64,000 nucleotides of DNA. Source: Streptococcus sp. oral taxon 056 str. F0418. Lineage in GTDB: Bacteria > Bacillota > Bacilli > Lactobacillales > Streptococcaceae. This document shows, piece after piece, positions 29,520 through 40,081 of the stretch; within the stretch, counting starts at the first letter, position 1, and each line of letters opens with the position of its first letter. The notes beneath the pieces are model-generated. The model did no database searches, was not told where the DNA came from, and saw only the letters and a list, made by a program, of their open reading frames with translations. The DNA is taken from NCBI RefSeq assembly GCF_000220065.1, contig NZ_AFQU01000001.1, forward strand, positions 186,001 through 250,000. The letters run 5' to 3'. Made by a program: the position numbers and the translations under genes.

Positions 29520-29720
29520 TTATTTCAAGCGAGTAAGCATTGCTTTGATACGTTTGAAATCTCCTGAATGCACCATAGATGCTTTACGAAGATGACGACG
29601 TTGTTTCTTAGTTTTTCCGTGGAAACGGTGTGAAGTGTAAGCACGGAAACGTTTCAAGCCACCAGAACCTGTACGTTTGAAACGTTTAGCTGATGCGCGG
29701 TGTGTTTTTTGTTTTGGCAT
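29520..29720 (-). CDS. rpmI: 50S ribosomal protein L35
   Basis: A 66-aa basic protein, [20 protein letters not shown]; standard L35 length and motif. Located between infC and rplT, AAGGAG ribosome site. Confidence 0.98.
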   Translation of the reverse strand: MPKQKTHRASAKRFKRTGSGGLKRFRAYTSHRFHGKTKKQRRHLRKASMVHSGDFKRIKAMLTRLK

Positions 29721-29754
29721 GATAAATTTCTCCTTTTTTTAACTTTTGACAAAA

Positions 29755-30276
29755 TTATTTTTTGTCTGGAAGCGGTGCTAACTGCATAAACATTTGACGT
29801 CCATCCATCTTAGCTTTTTGCTCAATAATGGCAACATCTTGTGTTGCTTCAGCAAAGTCTGCTAAGACCTTAGCCCCAATCTCTTTATGGGTAATCATCC
29901 GCCCTTTGAAGCGAATAGAAACTTTAACTTTATTTCCTTTTTCAAGGAACTTGCGTGCATTACGAAGTTTTGTATCAAAGTCTCCCTTGTCGATGGTCGG
30001 ACTAAGACGCACTTCTTTCACAGTCACAACGCTTTGTTTTTTACGTTGCTCTTTTTGTTTTTTCTGATACTCAAATTTGAACTTTCCATAGTCCATAATT
30101 TTCGCAACAGGCGGCTTAGCTTGTGGTTGAATCAAAACTAAGTCCACATTAGCATCGTCAGCAAGTGCTTGAGCTTCACTAAGTGGCTTAATCCCTAATT
30201 GCTCACCTTCAAGACCAATTAAACGAACTTCACGTACACGGATTTCATCATTGATGAATAAGTCTTGCTTTGCTAT
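29755..30276 (-). CDS. infC: Translation initiation factor IF-3, probable AUA start
   Basis: Binds the 30S subunit and rejects non-canonical start codons. I place the start at the ATA codon at 30276 ([13 protein letters not shown] follows), six bases after a strong AAGAGGTG ribosome site; this gives 173 aa, normal for IF-3. The alternative GTG lies inside that ribosome site. A TTG at 30312 lies in the attenuator T-run with no ribosome site. Rare start codons for infC are known from other bacteria as part of IF-3 self-control. Some annotations may use the longer frame (to 30312, 185 aa). Confidence 0.9.
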   Translation of the reverse strand: MAKQDLFINDEIRVREVRLIGLEGEQLGIKPLSEAQALADDANVDLVLIQPQAKPPVAKIMDYGKFKFEYQKKQKEQRKKQSVVTVKEVRLSPTIDKGDFDTKLRNARKFLEKGNKVKVSIRFKGRMITHKEIGAKVLADFAEATQDVAIIEQKAKMDGRQMFMQLAPLPDKK

Positions 30277-30282
30277 AGTTTT

Positions 30283-30438
30283 CACCTCTTTAAAATTATT
30301 CGAGAAAAACAAGCGCGGACCTGCTAACGCAAGTCCGCACTACATGATAGTATTTCATTTCTGAAACTTAACCTGTAGAGCCAGACAACGTTAGTCGCAA
30401 GGCGAGAAGTTCTCACTTCTGCTTTTCTCAACTCTACT
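30283..30438 (-). promoter_or_regulatory. infC-rpmI-rplT leader with attenuator (L20-leader-like)
   Basis: The leader folds into a long element closed by GTAGAG/CTCTAC. A 10-bp perfect hairpin GCGGACTTGC-GTTA-GCAGGTCCGC follows, then GCTTGTTTTTC, an intrinsic terminator about 35 nt before the infC start. Firmicutes control this operon by L20 binding to a leader that mimics 23S rRNA. Position and layout fit that class; I cannot confirm the L20-binding fold by eye. Confidence 0.65.
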
Positions 30439-30466
30439 ATCATATCAAGTTTTTTTTACTTGTCAA
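30439..30466 (-). promoter_or_regulatory. infC operon promoter
   Basis: TTGACA (30461-30466) and TATGAT (30439-30444) with a 16-bp spacer on the minus strand. The -35 box overlaps the last codons and stop of cmk. Confidence 0.75.
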
Positions 30467-31133
30467 GAATTTTTTTGACTTTATCTTCAATAAATGCTAC
30501 TACATCTAAAATACCAACTCCAGTTGTATCAAAAATAATCGAATCCTCAGCTGGACGTAAAGGAGAAACCGTTCGATGACTATCTTTATAGTCGCGATCT
30601 GCTATTTCTTGTTTCAAAATTTCAAAATCAGTCGGAATTCCTTTTTCAAGATTTTCTTTGTAACGGCGTTGTGCTCGTTCTTCAACTGATGCAATCAGAA
30701 AAATCTTCAACTCTGCCTCAGGAAGCACTACTGTACCAATATCACGCCCATCCATGACAATGCCACCTTGCTTTGCAATTTGTTGTTGCAAAGCAACAAG
30801 TTTTTCACGAACTTCTGGAATGGCTGAAACCCAAGAAACGTTATTGGTAACTTCGTTATCACGAATCGGATGTGATACATCAACATCCCCAACAAAGACT
30901 AACTGCTGCCCATCTTCTGAACGCCCAAAACTAATCGAATAATCATCAAGTAGTTTAATAATTTCAGAAACATCTGCTGCTGTTAACTGATGCTGCAAAG
31001 CTAAGTAGGTTGCTGCTCGATACATAGCACCTGTATCAAGATAAGTATAATTCAGATCTTTGGCAATTATCTTAGCTACAGTAGATTTTCCACTAGAAGC
31101 AGGTCCATCAATAGCAATTTGAATCTGTTTCAT
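30456..31133 (-). CDS. cmk: Cytidylate kinase
   Basis: Phosphorylates CMP and dCMP. The 225-aa P-loop kinase has [14 protein letters not shown] at residues 8-21, the RDIGTVV motif (about 125) and the DRDYKDSHR lid region. It starts 9 bp after the LysM-protein gene and ends inside the infC promoter. Confidence 0.96.
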   Translation of the reverse strand: MKQIQIAIDGPASSGKSTVAKIIAKDLNYTYLDTGAMYRAATYLALQHQLTAADVSEIIKLLDDYSISFGRSEDGQQLVFVGDVDVSHPIRDNEVTNNVSWVSAIPEVREKLVALQQQIAKQGGIVMDGRDIGTVVLPEAELKIFLIASVEERAQRRYKENLEKGIPTDFEILKQEIADRDYKDSHRTVSPLRPAEDSIIFDTTGVGILDVVAFIEDKVKKILDK

Positions 31134-31142
31134 AACTTCCTC

Positions 31143-31592
31143 CTAGCGTGTCTTCACAACATCACCTGGATCAGCATACCAGGTTCCAGTTGCCATATGC
31201 GAAGGATTTAGTCGCTCTAGTTCAGCAATAGAAATACCTGCACGCGCCGCAATCGCTGCCTCACCTTCCCCTGCTAATACTTTAATTGTCCCCTCAGAAG
31301 ATGAAGCCGAGCTGTCATTGTTGGTGTCCGCACTTGCTACTGATGAAGAAGTTGCAGTTTGGCTACTTACAGGGGCGCTCTTATCAAGAAAACCTTCTTT
31401 GGCTGCACTTTTACCGCTACCCCCGATAGAAAGGTAGATCATAGTTGCTACAATCACAATCACCATGATAAAGAAAATAACAGCTAAAATGGTTAATACT
31501 TTATTTGCTAATGCATCACTTGATTTTTTAGTTCTTTTCAAATCTTCTTCTCCGTAATCGTAAATATCTTCTTCCCATGGTTCTTTTGCCAT
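31143..31592 (-). CDS. LysM-domain membrane protein
   Basis: A 149-aa single-pass protein: acidic/basic cytoplasmic N-terminus (1-28), one transmembrane helix (about 30-56), a Ser/Ala/Thr-rich linker (60-105) and a C-terminal LysM-like domain (KVLAGEGEAAIAARAGISIAELERLN) that should bind peptidoglycan. Co-transcribed with cmk, an arrangement conserved in streptococci. Precise role unknown. Confidence 0.8.
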   Translation of the reverse strand: MAKEPWEEDIYDYGEEDLKRTKKSSDALANKVLTILAVIFFIMVIVIVATMIYLSIGGSGKSAAKEGFLDKSAPVSSQTATSSSVASADTNNDSSASSSEGTIKVLAGEGEAAIAARAGISIAELERLNPSHMATGTWYADPGDVVKTR

Positions 31593-31602
31593 GACTTCCT
31601 CC

Positions 31603-31631
31603 TTGTATTTTTCTTAAATTCTTATTACAAT
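31603..31631 (+). promoter_or_regulatory. Ferredoxin promoter predicting a leaderless mRNA
   Basis: TTGTAT (31603-31608), 17-bp spacer, TACAAT (31626-31631). The -10 box touches an ATG at 31632, and +1 would fall on the A of a second in-frame ATG at 31638. There is no Shine-Dalgarno between. Confidence 0.55.
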
Positions 31632-31835
31632 ATGAGTATGAAAGTAACACTTATTCCTGAACGATGCATTGCTTGTGGACTTTGTCAAACATACTCTGAA
31701 CTATTTGACTATCATGACAATGGTATCGTTAAATTTTCCCATGATGATCAACTTCTTGAAACCGAAATTGCTTTAGCAGAGGACGTTTTAGATGCTATCA
31801 AGCACTGCCCAACACGCGCTCTTAAAAGAGATTAA
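31632..31835 (+). CDS. fer: Ferredoxin (single iron-sulfur cluster)
   Basis: The 67-aa electron carrier has CIACGLC (Cys12, Cys15, Cys18) and a distant Cys-Pro (HCPTRAL, Cys59), the four-ligand pattern of a one-cluster [4Fe-4S] ferredoxin. If the mRNA is leaderless, the protein starts at Met3 (31638) and is 65 aa. Its stop overlaps the convergent EbsA-like stop within one TTAA. Confidence 0.9.
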   Translation: MSMKVTLIPERCIACGLCQTYSELFDYHDNGIVKFSHDDQLLETEIALAEDVLDAIKHCPTRALKRD

Positions 31836-32317
31836 GAGTTCTTTGGTTTCGCATAATAAGTCTCAAAGTAATCAATATGAGTCAAGTTATCGACCAACTC
31901 AACTTCACCTTTAAAATACTTATTTAATGCTAAATCATTTACAAAAAATTTCTTAGGCCACTTTCTCATACAGAATGTACGGCCTTTTTCTTTCCCTTCA
32001 ATATACAGGGTAATAGAAGTTTTAGTAACAGCTATTTTACGAATCTTTGCAATTTCAATTTTTGAAGGCGTAAAAGGATTCGCCGTGATAATTCGCAAAA
32101 TACCATTTTCATAAATCGTGAAATAACGATGAACACCTACTCCAAGTAAAACCATAAATAAAAACAGTAAAAATAGCACGACAGTAGGGACATCTGAACT
32201 CTCATACATCAAAGCTAGACCAATAAAAATAGGAATCACTGATAAAGACCAATAGATCACTAGTATTGAAATATCCGGCTGCCAATGGTAGCGCAGCTGT
32301 CCAAAAATCTTTATCAT
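31832..32317 (-). CDS. ebsA: EbsA-like membrane protein
   Basis: The 161-aa protein has two adjacent hydrophobic helices (about 18-38 and 44-64) and a C-terminal beta-rich domain with GILRIITANPFTPSKIEIAKI. Size, layout and the ferredoxin neighbour fit the streptococcal EbsA family named from an enterococcal pore-forming protein. The family assignment is from memory of that arrangement, so only moderate confidence. A PH-like (YcxB) membrane protein is the alternative. Confidence 0.6.
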   Translation of the reverse strand: MIKIFGQLRYHWQPDISILVIYWSLSVIPIFIGLALMYESSDVPTVVLFLLFLFMVLLGVGVHRYFTIYENGILRIITANPFTPSKIEIAKIRKIAVTKTSITLYIEGKEKGRTFCMRKWPKKFFVNDLALNKYFKGEVELVDNLTHIDYFETYYAKPKNS

Positions 32318-32410
32318 TTTCTCATCCTCCTCTATCTAGTTTAGCATAATTTATCGAAAAATGGGAGCATAAATGATACGAAGAAAAGATTATTTATTAA
32401 TATAAAAAAG

Positions 32411-33137
32411 CTCTATAATTTCTGTAGTGTATAAAACCACTCTACGAATTATGGAGTCTATTTTACTATAGAATAACAGTTATAATGAAGAGTGACTAAA
32501 CTATCATTAGAAAAACTCTTGCTGGAACACATAAAGAAATTATAACTAAGCTTGATTGTCCTGCGCCTAAATGTCCTTACTGTCCGAGACAAATGACTAA
32601 ATATGACTTTCAGAAAAAATCAAAACAACTTACCCAGAATGCGAGAGATATAAAACTCTCATTCACTTAAAGAAAAGGCGCTTTTACTGTAAAGTCTGTG
32701 GAAAATAGCTGTTTCGGAGACTTCCTTAGTCAAGAAGAAGCACCAAATCACTTTTATCGTTAACCAGAAAATCTAAAACTGACCACGGTAACCCACATGA
32801 ATTGGGATAAACGCTACTTCATGCAGGAGAAGAAACAAGCTGACCATTGCTTTGTGGACCTATTGAAAACAAACTCAATATGTCCATCCTCTGTTTCAGA
32901 CTGTCTTTAAAATTTAAAAGATCAAATTATTAACGCATTGGAACTTTCTTACTCAAATGCAAAACTAGAAGCCACTGACAACATCATCAAAGTCATTAAA
33001 CGAAATGTTTTGGACTTCCAAATATTTGAAATCTTTAAAACTAGAATTCTCATTGCTTTGAATATCAAAACAGAAAGGAACGATTCAGTCCTCTCCAGAT
33101 TATAACTTTTCATTAATCTACTACAGTTGACAAAGAG
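32411..33137 (+). mobile_element. Decayed ISL3-family insertion sequence (IS1167/IS1193-like)
   Basis: Imperfect 22-bp terminal inverted repeats are at 32411-32432 and 33116-33137 (15 of 22 match; core CTGTAGT). Between them are pieces of one transposase in several frames. Near 32554 is LDCPAPKCPYC, and near 32635 PECERYKTLIHLKKRRFYC, together the zinc-finger N-terminus. A C-terminal piece follows near 32920-33100 (DQIINALELSYSNAKLEATD, RILIALNIK). The catalytic centre is deleted; 727 bp remain of the roughly 1.4 kb usual for the family. Stops and frameshifts make it inert. Confidence 0.8.
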
Positions 33138-33166
33138 TCAAAAAAACTAGGCTTTAGCCTAGTTTT
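33138..33166 (-). terminator. Intrinsic terminator after rmlB
   Basis: Stem 33143-33153 with 33156-33166, followed on the minus strand by a run of T. Directly after the rmlB stop; abuts the IS remnant. Confidence 0.8.
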
Positions 33167-33168
33167 GC

Positions 33169-34453
<1,285 letters not shown>

Positions 34454-35047
34454 TTATAAGTCTTCTTTTCTTAAAGGTTTGACATCCTTGAGCAATGGAT
34501 GGTTCTTGTCTGCTTCTGAAACTTCTGCTGCTTCCAGGTTTTCCCACTGGATGCCTAAAGCTGGATCTGCATAGTTGACAAAGGCATACTTCGGTTTGAG
34601 TTCCAAAGCCCAGTAGTCGTTTACCAGATAGCTATAAGAAACGGTGTCAGAAAGCACTTGGAAGCCGTTGGCGACGCCACGTGGCACAAAAATCCCCTTG
34701 CTGGCATCGATGACTGTCTGGTAGGTGTTACCAAAGGTTTCACCCTCACGCAGGTCTACCCAAGTTCCCAGCACCTTACCGTCATCTGCAACAGAGATGT
34801 ACTTGTCCCATGGTTCAGCATGAAGACCACGCAGGACATTTTTACGAGAAAAGCTGACATTATTTTGCAGTTTTCCTTCTGCGAAGAAGCTTTCAGGAAA
34901 GCCTAGTGGCAACATTTTTTCCTTTTGGAAATTCTCCTTGAACCAACCTCGGTTGTCTCCACGAACAGGGATATCAAACTCCAGCATACCTGGAATTCCA
35001 GGAACCTCACGCGCTGCTAATTCCTTATCAAAAAATTGTTCCGTCAT
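34454..35047 (-). CDS. rmlC: dTDP-4-dehydrorhamnose 3,5-epimerase RmlC
   Basis: Third step of dTDP-L-rhamnose synthesis; cupin epimerase. The ATG at 35047 (MTEQFFDKEL) has GGAG upstream and follows the rmlA stop by 4 bp, giving 197 aa; the longer frame starts with an unsupported TTG. The catalytic His is His76 in RGLHAEPW and the active-site Tyr lies in SYLVNDYW. Confidence 0.95.
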   Translation of the reverse strand: MTEQFFDKELAAREVPGIPGMLEFDIPVRGDNRGWFKENFQKEKMLPLGFPESFFAEGKLQNNVSFSRKNVLRGLHAEPWDKYISVADDGKVLGTWVDLREGETFGNTYQTVIDASKGIFVPRGVANGFQVLSDTVSYSYLVNDYWALELKPKYAFVNYADPALGIQWENLEAAEVSEADKNHPLLKDVKPLRKEDL

Positions 35048-35051
35048 CTTC

Positions 35052-35921
35052 TTATTCTTCTCCAATCAAACGCAAAAGATAGTGGCCGTATTCATTCTTT
35101 TTCAATGGCTGCGCCAATTCATGCACTTGCTCTTTAGTGATATAGCCCATACGATAGGCAATTTCTTCCAGATTTGCCACCTGAACGTTCTGCATACGCT
35201 GAACTGTTTCGATATATTGAGCGGCCTCTAAAAGACTTTCGTGAGTACCTGTATCCAACCAAGCAAAACCACGGCCCATGAGCTCAACAGACAAATCACC
35301 ACGATCCAAGTATGCCTTGTTAACATCTGTGATTTCCAATTCTCCACGAGGACTTGGTTTGATGTTCTTGGCGATTTCGACAACATCATTATCGTAGAAA
35401 TAGAGTCCAGTCACTGCATAGTTAGAGCGTGGCTGTTCTGGTTTTTCTTCGATAGAAATCGCATTCATATTTTCATCAAATTCTACAACCCCAAAGCGCT
35501 CTGGATCCTTAACCTGGTAGCCAAAAACAGTAGCACCTTTTTCTTTAGCAGCGGCCTTCTGAAGCATTTTACTCAGACCTGGTCCATGGTAAATATTATC
35601 CCCAAGAATCAGCGCTACATTATCATCTCCGATGAAATCAGCCCCAATAATAAAGGCTTGCGCTAATCCATCTGGACTTGGTTGCTCTGCATAAGAAAGT
35701 TTGATCCCAAACTCAGACCCATCTCCCAGCAGATCCTCAAAACGAGGTAGATCTGTTGGAGTTGAGATAATAAGGATATCTTTTATCCCTGCCAACATCA
35801 AGGTTGACAGTGGATAATAAATCATAGGTTTGTCATAAACTGGCATCAGCTGTTTAGATGCTGCTCGTGTTAGTGGGTATAAGCGAGTACCTGACCCACC
35901 CGCAAGAATAATACCTTTCAT
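35052..35921 (-). CDS. rmlA: Glucose-1-phosphate thymidylyltransferase RmlA
   Basis: First step: dTTP plus glucose-1-phosphate gives dTDP-glucose. The start is the ATG at 35921 behind AGAGGAA, giving 289 aa. Nucleotidyl-transferase motif [11 protein letters not shown] at residues 8-18; [10 protein letters not shown] metal site near 107. It heads the rmlA-rmlC-rmlB group. Confidence 0.97.
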   Translation of the reverse strand: MKGIILAGGSGTRLYPLTRAASKQLMPVYDKPMIYYPLSTLMLAGIKDILIISTPTDLPRFEDLLGDGSEFGIKLSYAEQPSPDGLAQAFIIGADFIGDDNVALILGDNIYHGPGLSKMLQKAAAKEKGATVFGYQVKDPERFGVVEFDENMNAISIEEKPEQPRSNYAVTGLYFYDNDVVEIAKNIKPSPRGELEITDVNKAYLDRGDLSVELMGRGFAWLDTGTHESLLEAAQYIETVQRMQNVQVANLEEIAYRMGYITKEQVHELAQPLKKNEYGHYLLRLIGEE

Positions 35922-35952
35922 ATGAGTTTCCTCTCTGTTATATATTCCCTTT

Positions 35953-35980
35953 ATTTTATCATTTTTGAAAGCGAATGTCA
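35953..35980 (-). promoter_or_regulatory. rmlA promoter
   Basis: TAAAAT -10 (35953-35958) with TGACAT 16 bp upstream (35975-35980) on the minus strand, just before the rmlA ribosome site. Confidence 0.5.
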
Positions 35981-36006
35981 CTTTTTATTTATATAAGGAT
36001 TCTGCA

Positions 36007-36037
36007 GAAAAAAACTTCTACCACCAAGCGCAGAAGT
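36007..36037 (-). terminator. Terminator after the ZIP transporter gene
   Basis: Six-bp stem ACTTCT/AGAAGT (36014-36019 with 36032-36037) followed by seven T on the minus strand. Short stem, good T-run. Confidence 0.5.
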
Positions 36038-36046
36038 CCAATTTAT

Positions 36047-36871
36047 TTATCCTAAAGCCACATCTAAAATCATCATCAAAACAAAGCCCACCATGAGACC
36101 CAAAGTCGCCACATCAGTATTGCCATTGGTCTGCGAATCTGGTATTAACTCCTCCACAACTACAAAAATCATAGCTCCCGCTGCAAAGGACAGAGCATAG
36201 GACAGAATAGCTGTCATGGTCATAACTGCTACTGCTCCTAATACTGCTCCGATTGGCTCTACAATAGCGGACATAGAACCCCAGTAGAAGGCTTTCAGTC
36301 GAGATTTACCATCCGTCCGAATCGGAATGGATAGAGCTGCCCCTTCTGGAATATTTTGCAAACCGATCCCCAAAGCTAGACCAATAGCTCCTATAAAGGC
36401 CTCTGGACTAGAATTGGTAGCCAAAGCACCAAAGGCAACTCCAACTGCTAAGCCTTCTGGAAAATTATGGATAGTAATAGCCAAAAAAAGCAAAGCCGTC
36501 TTAGATAATTTTTTTTGAGCTTTTCCTGAAATCCCCTCTGCCTCAGAAATATCCTTGCTCAGGTGCAAATGAGGTACTATCGCATCGATTAGACGCAGGA
36601 AAAAACCTCCTACTAAAAAACCAATCGCAGCCGGCAACCACGACATCTTACCATAAGAGCCTTGAGCATACTCAATCGATGGTGTCAAAAGCGACCAAAA
36701 GGAAGCTGCAATCATGACGCCCGCTACAAAGCCCATCATAATATCTAGTAACCTCCTACTGATATGCTTAAAGAATAGCACAACAGCTGAGCCTACAATA
36801 GTACACCCCCATGTAAAAAGCCCTGCCAAAAAAGCCTGCATCAGAACTGGTTGCAATCGTAACCAGTCCAT
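36047..36871 (-). CDS. ZIP-family metal transporter (GufA/ZupT-like)
   Basis: The 274-aa membrane protein has eight predicted helices and the paired metal-channel motifs HNFPEGLAVG (about 133) and QNIPEGAALS (about 168). Histidines sit in a cytoplasmic loop (AIVPHLHLSK). Likely imports Zn or another divalent metal. It follows the NUDIX gene by 22 bp, so the two may be co-transcribed. Confidence 0.88.
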   Translation of the reverse strand: MDWLRLQPVLMQAFLAGLFTWGCTIVGSAVVLFFKHISRRLLDIMMGFVAGVMIAASFWSLLTPSIEYAQGSYGKMSWLPAAIGFLVGGFFLRLIDAIVPHLHLSKDISEAEGISGKAQKKLSKTALLFLAITIHNFPEGLAVGVAFGALATNSSPEAFIGAIGLALGIGLQNIPEGAALSIPIRTDGKSRLKAFYWGSMSAIVEPIGAVLGAVAVMTMTAILSYALSFAAGAMIFVVVEELIPDSQTNGNTDVATLGLMVGFVLMMILDVALG

Positions 36872-36893
36872 AATTTCTCCTTATCCTCTAAAA

Positions 36894-37373
36894 TCAATCA
36901 TACAAAATCGTCGTGGTTTCCCCGATACAGTGTTCTTCCTCATTCCAGTAATGAATCCGCTCGAAAGAGCCTTTCCGCCAATAGAGGGGCAAACGTTCAC
37001 GTATGTCATTCTGCATATCTATCTGATCAAGTTCCGAAATCTTCCACCATTTGGACTCCCCTTCATGATCGTTTCCCCTAACTTGCCCTTCAAATGCAGT
37101 ACAAAGAAAATCGTAATACACATACCGTTCTTTTTTACTTGGATTAGTGAAGCCTGAAATCCCCTTCAATTCCAAGTTTAGAGCAGTCAGCCCCGTTTCT
37201 TCTTCTAATTCGCGCCTTGCAGCTTCGAAAAAAGATTCTGGAAACTCCACCTTCCCGCCTGGTTGTATCCACCCTTTAAAGTTATCATGCTGGCGATTAA
37301 GCAGTAGGATTTCTTCATCTTTTTTTACACAAATATTGACCCAATTCAAAATGGTTTCTGTCATATCAAACAT
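36894..37373 (-). CDS. NUDIX hydrolase
   Basis: The 159-aa protein carries the NUDIX box from GGKVEFPES to ELEEETGL (about residues 37-59). The N-terminus, WVNICVKKDEEILLLNRQ, is typical of 8-oxo-dGTPase-like members. It overlaps the FAD oxidoreductase stop by 8 bp. Substrate unknown. Confidence 0.85.
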   Translation of the reverse strand: MFDMTETILNWVNICVKKDEEILLLNRQHDNFKGWIQPGGKVEFPESFFEAARRELEEETGLTALNLELKGISGFTNPSKKERYVYYDFLCTAFEGQVRGNDHEGESKWWKISELDQIDMQNDIRERLPLYWRKGSFERIHYWNEEEHCIGETTTILYD

Positions 37374-38460
37374 TCTTTACATACCGCTCAATCGGATAGT
37401 CCGCAGGATCCAGTAACCCCGCTTCTCCTAAAGCCAGCTGGGCTAATTGACATCCGATGAGAGGGCCAGTTGTCAGACCAGAAGAGCCTAGTCCGCTAGC
37501 AGCGTAGACATTCGGCAAATCAGGTACAGCTCCAAAGAAAGGAGCAAAGTCACTGGTATAAGCCCGTGTTCCCACGCGCTCACCTAGAATCTCTGTATTA
37601 GACAACCTCGGCAAGTAAATTTCCGCTTCTTGTTGCAACTGATCCAATACCGTCTTATCTACCGTCAAATCAAAGCCCTGATCATTTTCATGACTAGCAC
37701 CGACACTGACCTTACCTGCTAGAAAAGGAATGATATCCATCTCACCCTCAGGCATCACAACTGGGTAGTCATCTGTCTTTTCAGCTAGCTTGAAATCACG
37801 TAGCTGTCCCTTTTGAGGCCGAACATCTGTCTTATAGCCCAGCGACTGCAAGATTTCTCCCAGCCAAGCCCCCACAGCTAAGATGACACAGTCAAAGCTC
37901 CGACCATCGACCAGAAGTTGATCTCTTTCTACTGTCAAGCTTACCTTTTTCTCAACCAACTCTGCCTTGCTGGCCTCCAGAAGCGTCTCCGTCAAAAGTG
38001 CTCCCTCCACACGAGCCCCGCCAGAAGCATATAGAAGTTGATCAAAGCCTTGCAAGTCTGGAAATTTTTCCTGGGCTTCCCAACGGCTGAGAAGACTCAA
38101 GTCCCCTATTAAGGGCGACTCTTCCCGGCGATTAGCAGCCAAATCATAAAGCTCCTGTAGCTTAGTCTCATCATTTTTCAGCAGATAAACACCTGTCTGT
38201 TGGTAAAAATCTGTCTGGATTCCAGCCTCTTTCAGATCCGCAATCAAGTCCTGATAAAAATCAGCGCCCAAACGCGCCATCCTATACCAAGCCTTGTTGC
38301 GACGCTTGGAAAACCAAGGGCTGATAATACCAGCGGCAGCCTTGGTTGCCTGCCCTTTGCCGTCATCAAAGACAGTCACTTCCACATCTGGGGATTTGGA
38401 CAGATAGTAAGCCACTGTTGATCCGACAATTCCAGCTCCAATTACTGCTACTTTTTTCAT
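37366..38460 (-). CDS. FAD-dependent oxidoreductase (DadA/ThiO-like D-amino-acid oxidase family)
   Basis: The 364-aa protein from the ATG at 38460 (AGAGG seven bases upstream) starts MKKVAVIGAGIVGSTVAYYL, a GxGxxG dinucleotide-binding fold. The C-terminal GSSGLTTGPLIG segment binds FAD. Predicted to oxidise an amine or amino acid; the substrate is not evident. The upstream Nif3-like gene ends 12 bp before. Confidence 0.85.
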   Translation of the reverse strand: MKKVAVIGAGIVGSTVAYYLSKSPDVEVTVFDDGKGQATKAAAGIISPWFSKRRNKAWYRMARLGADFYQDLIADLKEAGIQTDFYQQTGVYLLKNDETKLQELYDLAANRREESPLIGDLSLLSRWEAQEKFPDLQGFDQLLYASGGARVEGALLTETLLEASKAELVEKKVSLTVERDQLLVDGRSFDCVILAVGAWLGEILQSLGYKTDVRPQKGQLRDFKLAEKTDDYPVVMPEGEMDIIPFLAGKVSVGASHENDQGFDLTVDKTVLDQLQQEAEIYLPRLSNTEILGERVGTRAYTSDFAPFFGAVPDLPNVYAASGLGSSGLTTGPLIGCQLAQLALGEAGLLDPADYPIERYVKNV

Positions 38461-38471
38461 CTCGTATCCTC

Positions 38472-39269
38472 TCAAATATGTCGGAAAGGATTGGTTGAAG
38501 CCTGACTAGCCAGAATCTCAAGCTCCCAGCCTTCTTCTGCCTTCCAAGTATCAAGCTTTTCTTTTACTTTTTCCGTAAAAAGAACCTCGATATGGTGTCC
38601 AGGATCCAGCGCCAAAAGCCCTTCTGTCAGCATTTCCTGAGCTGTATGATAGTAAATATCACCTGTTATGTAGACCTGCGCTCCCTTAGAAATAGCCTCT
38701 TGATAAAAGGACTGACCACTGCCACCACAGATAGCCACACGCTCAATCACGCGTTCAAGATCTGTTTCTTCATAAGTGACCAGACGCAAACTATCTAGTC
38801 CAAAAGCGGCCTTGACCTTAGCCGAAAAGGCCCCAAAAGTCTGAGGAGCAATCTTACCCACACGGCCAATACCGTGGTCTGGCCCCGTCTGACTGAGAAA
38901 ACTTGTCTCTTCAATATCCAATAGCTGGCAGAACCAATCATTAAGCCCGTCCTCCACGACATCAATATTGGTATGGCTAACATAGACAGCAATATCATGC
39001 TTGATGAGATCTAAAATCATCTGATTTTGCGCCTTATCCGCCACTAGGTCCTTAAGCGGGCGAAAGATAGGCGCATGCTTAACGATAATCAGTCCAGCAC
39101 CTGCCTCAATAGCCTCCGCCACCGTCTGCTCACGAATATCCAGAGCCACTAGAACCTTGGCCACTTCTTTATCCAATGTTCCGATTTGCAGGCCTGAAAT
39201 ATCCCCCTCCATGGACAGTTCTTGCGGGCAATAGGCCTCATAACGGGCGATGATTTCACTTGCTAACAT
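38472..39269 (-). CDS. Nif3-like dinuclear metal-centre protein (DUF34, YqfO family)
   Basis: The 265-aa protein lacks the central PII-like insert of the longer Bacillus YqfO. Metal-site segments are IVKHAPIF (where many members have HHP), [10 protein letters not shown] and [10 protein letters not shown]. Proposed roles such as GTP cyclohydrolase-like activity remain unproven. It overlaps trmK by 14 bp, a coupling conserved widely in Firmicutes. Confidence 0.9.
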   Translation of the reverse strand: MLASEIIARYEAYCPQELSMEGDISGLQIGTLDKEVAKVLVALDIREQTVAEAIEAGAGLIIVKHAPIFRPLKDLVADKAQNQMILDLIKHDIAVYVSHTNIDVVEDGLNDWFCQLLDIEETSFLSQTGPDHGIGRVGKIAPQTFGAFSAKVKAAFGLDSLRLVTYEETDLERVIERVAICGGSGQSFYQEAISKGAQVYITGDIYYHTAQEMLTEGLLALDPGHHIEVLFTEKVKEKLDTWKAEEGWELEILASQASTNPFRHI

Positions 39270-39945
39270 GGAGCACCTCCTTGATACTTTCGATTTTTTG
39301 GGACATAGCAGAGCGTTCTAGCTCATTTTTTTCTGGGATATGAGCCAGTGCTTCTTCGAGTTTTTTCAGTTCTTTCTGCCATCTTAACTGAAAAGCAGGT
39401 GACTGTTGCTTCATCAGAAAAGGACCAAAGCGTTTTTCTTGCTCTGTCAAAGTTTGCTGGCCAGCTTCTGCTACCAGGATTTCGTAAAACTTCCCCGCCT
39501 CTTCTAGGACATCCTCAGCCAGCAAGCGAAAACCGTTAGATACCAGCCAACTGCGGAGCTCATCCTCCCGGTTATTGGGCTGCAAAATCAAGCGAGAAAC
39601 GGACACAAGCTTAGCTCTGCCATTTTCCAAAATCTCTGAAATCAAGCGACCACCCATGCCAGCGATAACGATGGTGTCAACCTGATCTTCCACTTCAAAA
39701 GCCGCCAGACCATTAGCCAACCGAACTTTAATCTGCTCCGTCAGCCCATGCTCTGCCACATTCTTCTGAGCAGACTGAAAAGGCCCCTCTACCACTTCTC
39801 CGGCCAGAGCCTTTTCTATCCGTCCTTGCTGAACAAGGTAGATCGGCAGGTAGGCATGATCGCTCCCCACATCCAGAAGCTTAGTCTTATCTGGCACAAA
39901 AGCAGCTACTCGCTCCAAGCGTTGGGAAATTATCTTTTTTTGCAT
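39256..39945 (-). CDS. trmK: tRNA (adenine-22-N1)-methyltransferase TrmK
   Basis: Methylates A22 of tRNAs. The 229-aa Rossmann methyltransferase has the SAM-binding segment [15 protein letters not shown] (about 19-33), the IAGMGGRLI catalytic loop and a C-terminal coiled coil. First gene of the trmK-nif3-FAD oxidase-NUDIX-ZIP cluster. Confidence 0.93.
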   Translation of the reverse strand: MQKKIISQRLERVAAFVPDKTKLLDVGSDHAYLPIYLVQQGRIEKALAGEVVEGPFQSAQKNVAEHGLTEQIKVRLANGLAAFEVEDQVDTIVIAGMGGRLISEILENGRAKLVSVSRLILQPNNREDELRSWLVSNGFRLLAEDVLEEAGKFYEILVAEAGQQTLTEQEKRFGPFLMKQQSPAFQLRWQKELKKLEEALAHIPEKNELERSAMSQKIESIKEVLHVSK

Positions 39946-40002
39946 TACTCACTCTTTTCTAAACATTCTTTTATTTAGTATATCATTTTTAAGGGTATAA
40001 AA

Positions 40003-40054
40003 AAAGCAATGAAAAAATTAGCTTGTTAATAAGCTGACTTTGTCTCACTGCTTT
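40003..40054 (-). terminator. Terminator after the glutathione-transferase gene
   Basis: Ten-bp stem (40003-40012 with 40045-40054) enclosing a second small hairpin AGCTT/AAGCT, followed by T-run on the minus strand. Confidence 0.65.
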
Positions 40055-40081
40055 ATGAAGAGCTTTTCTATCCCTTACAAA

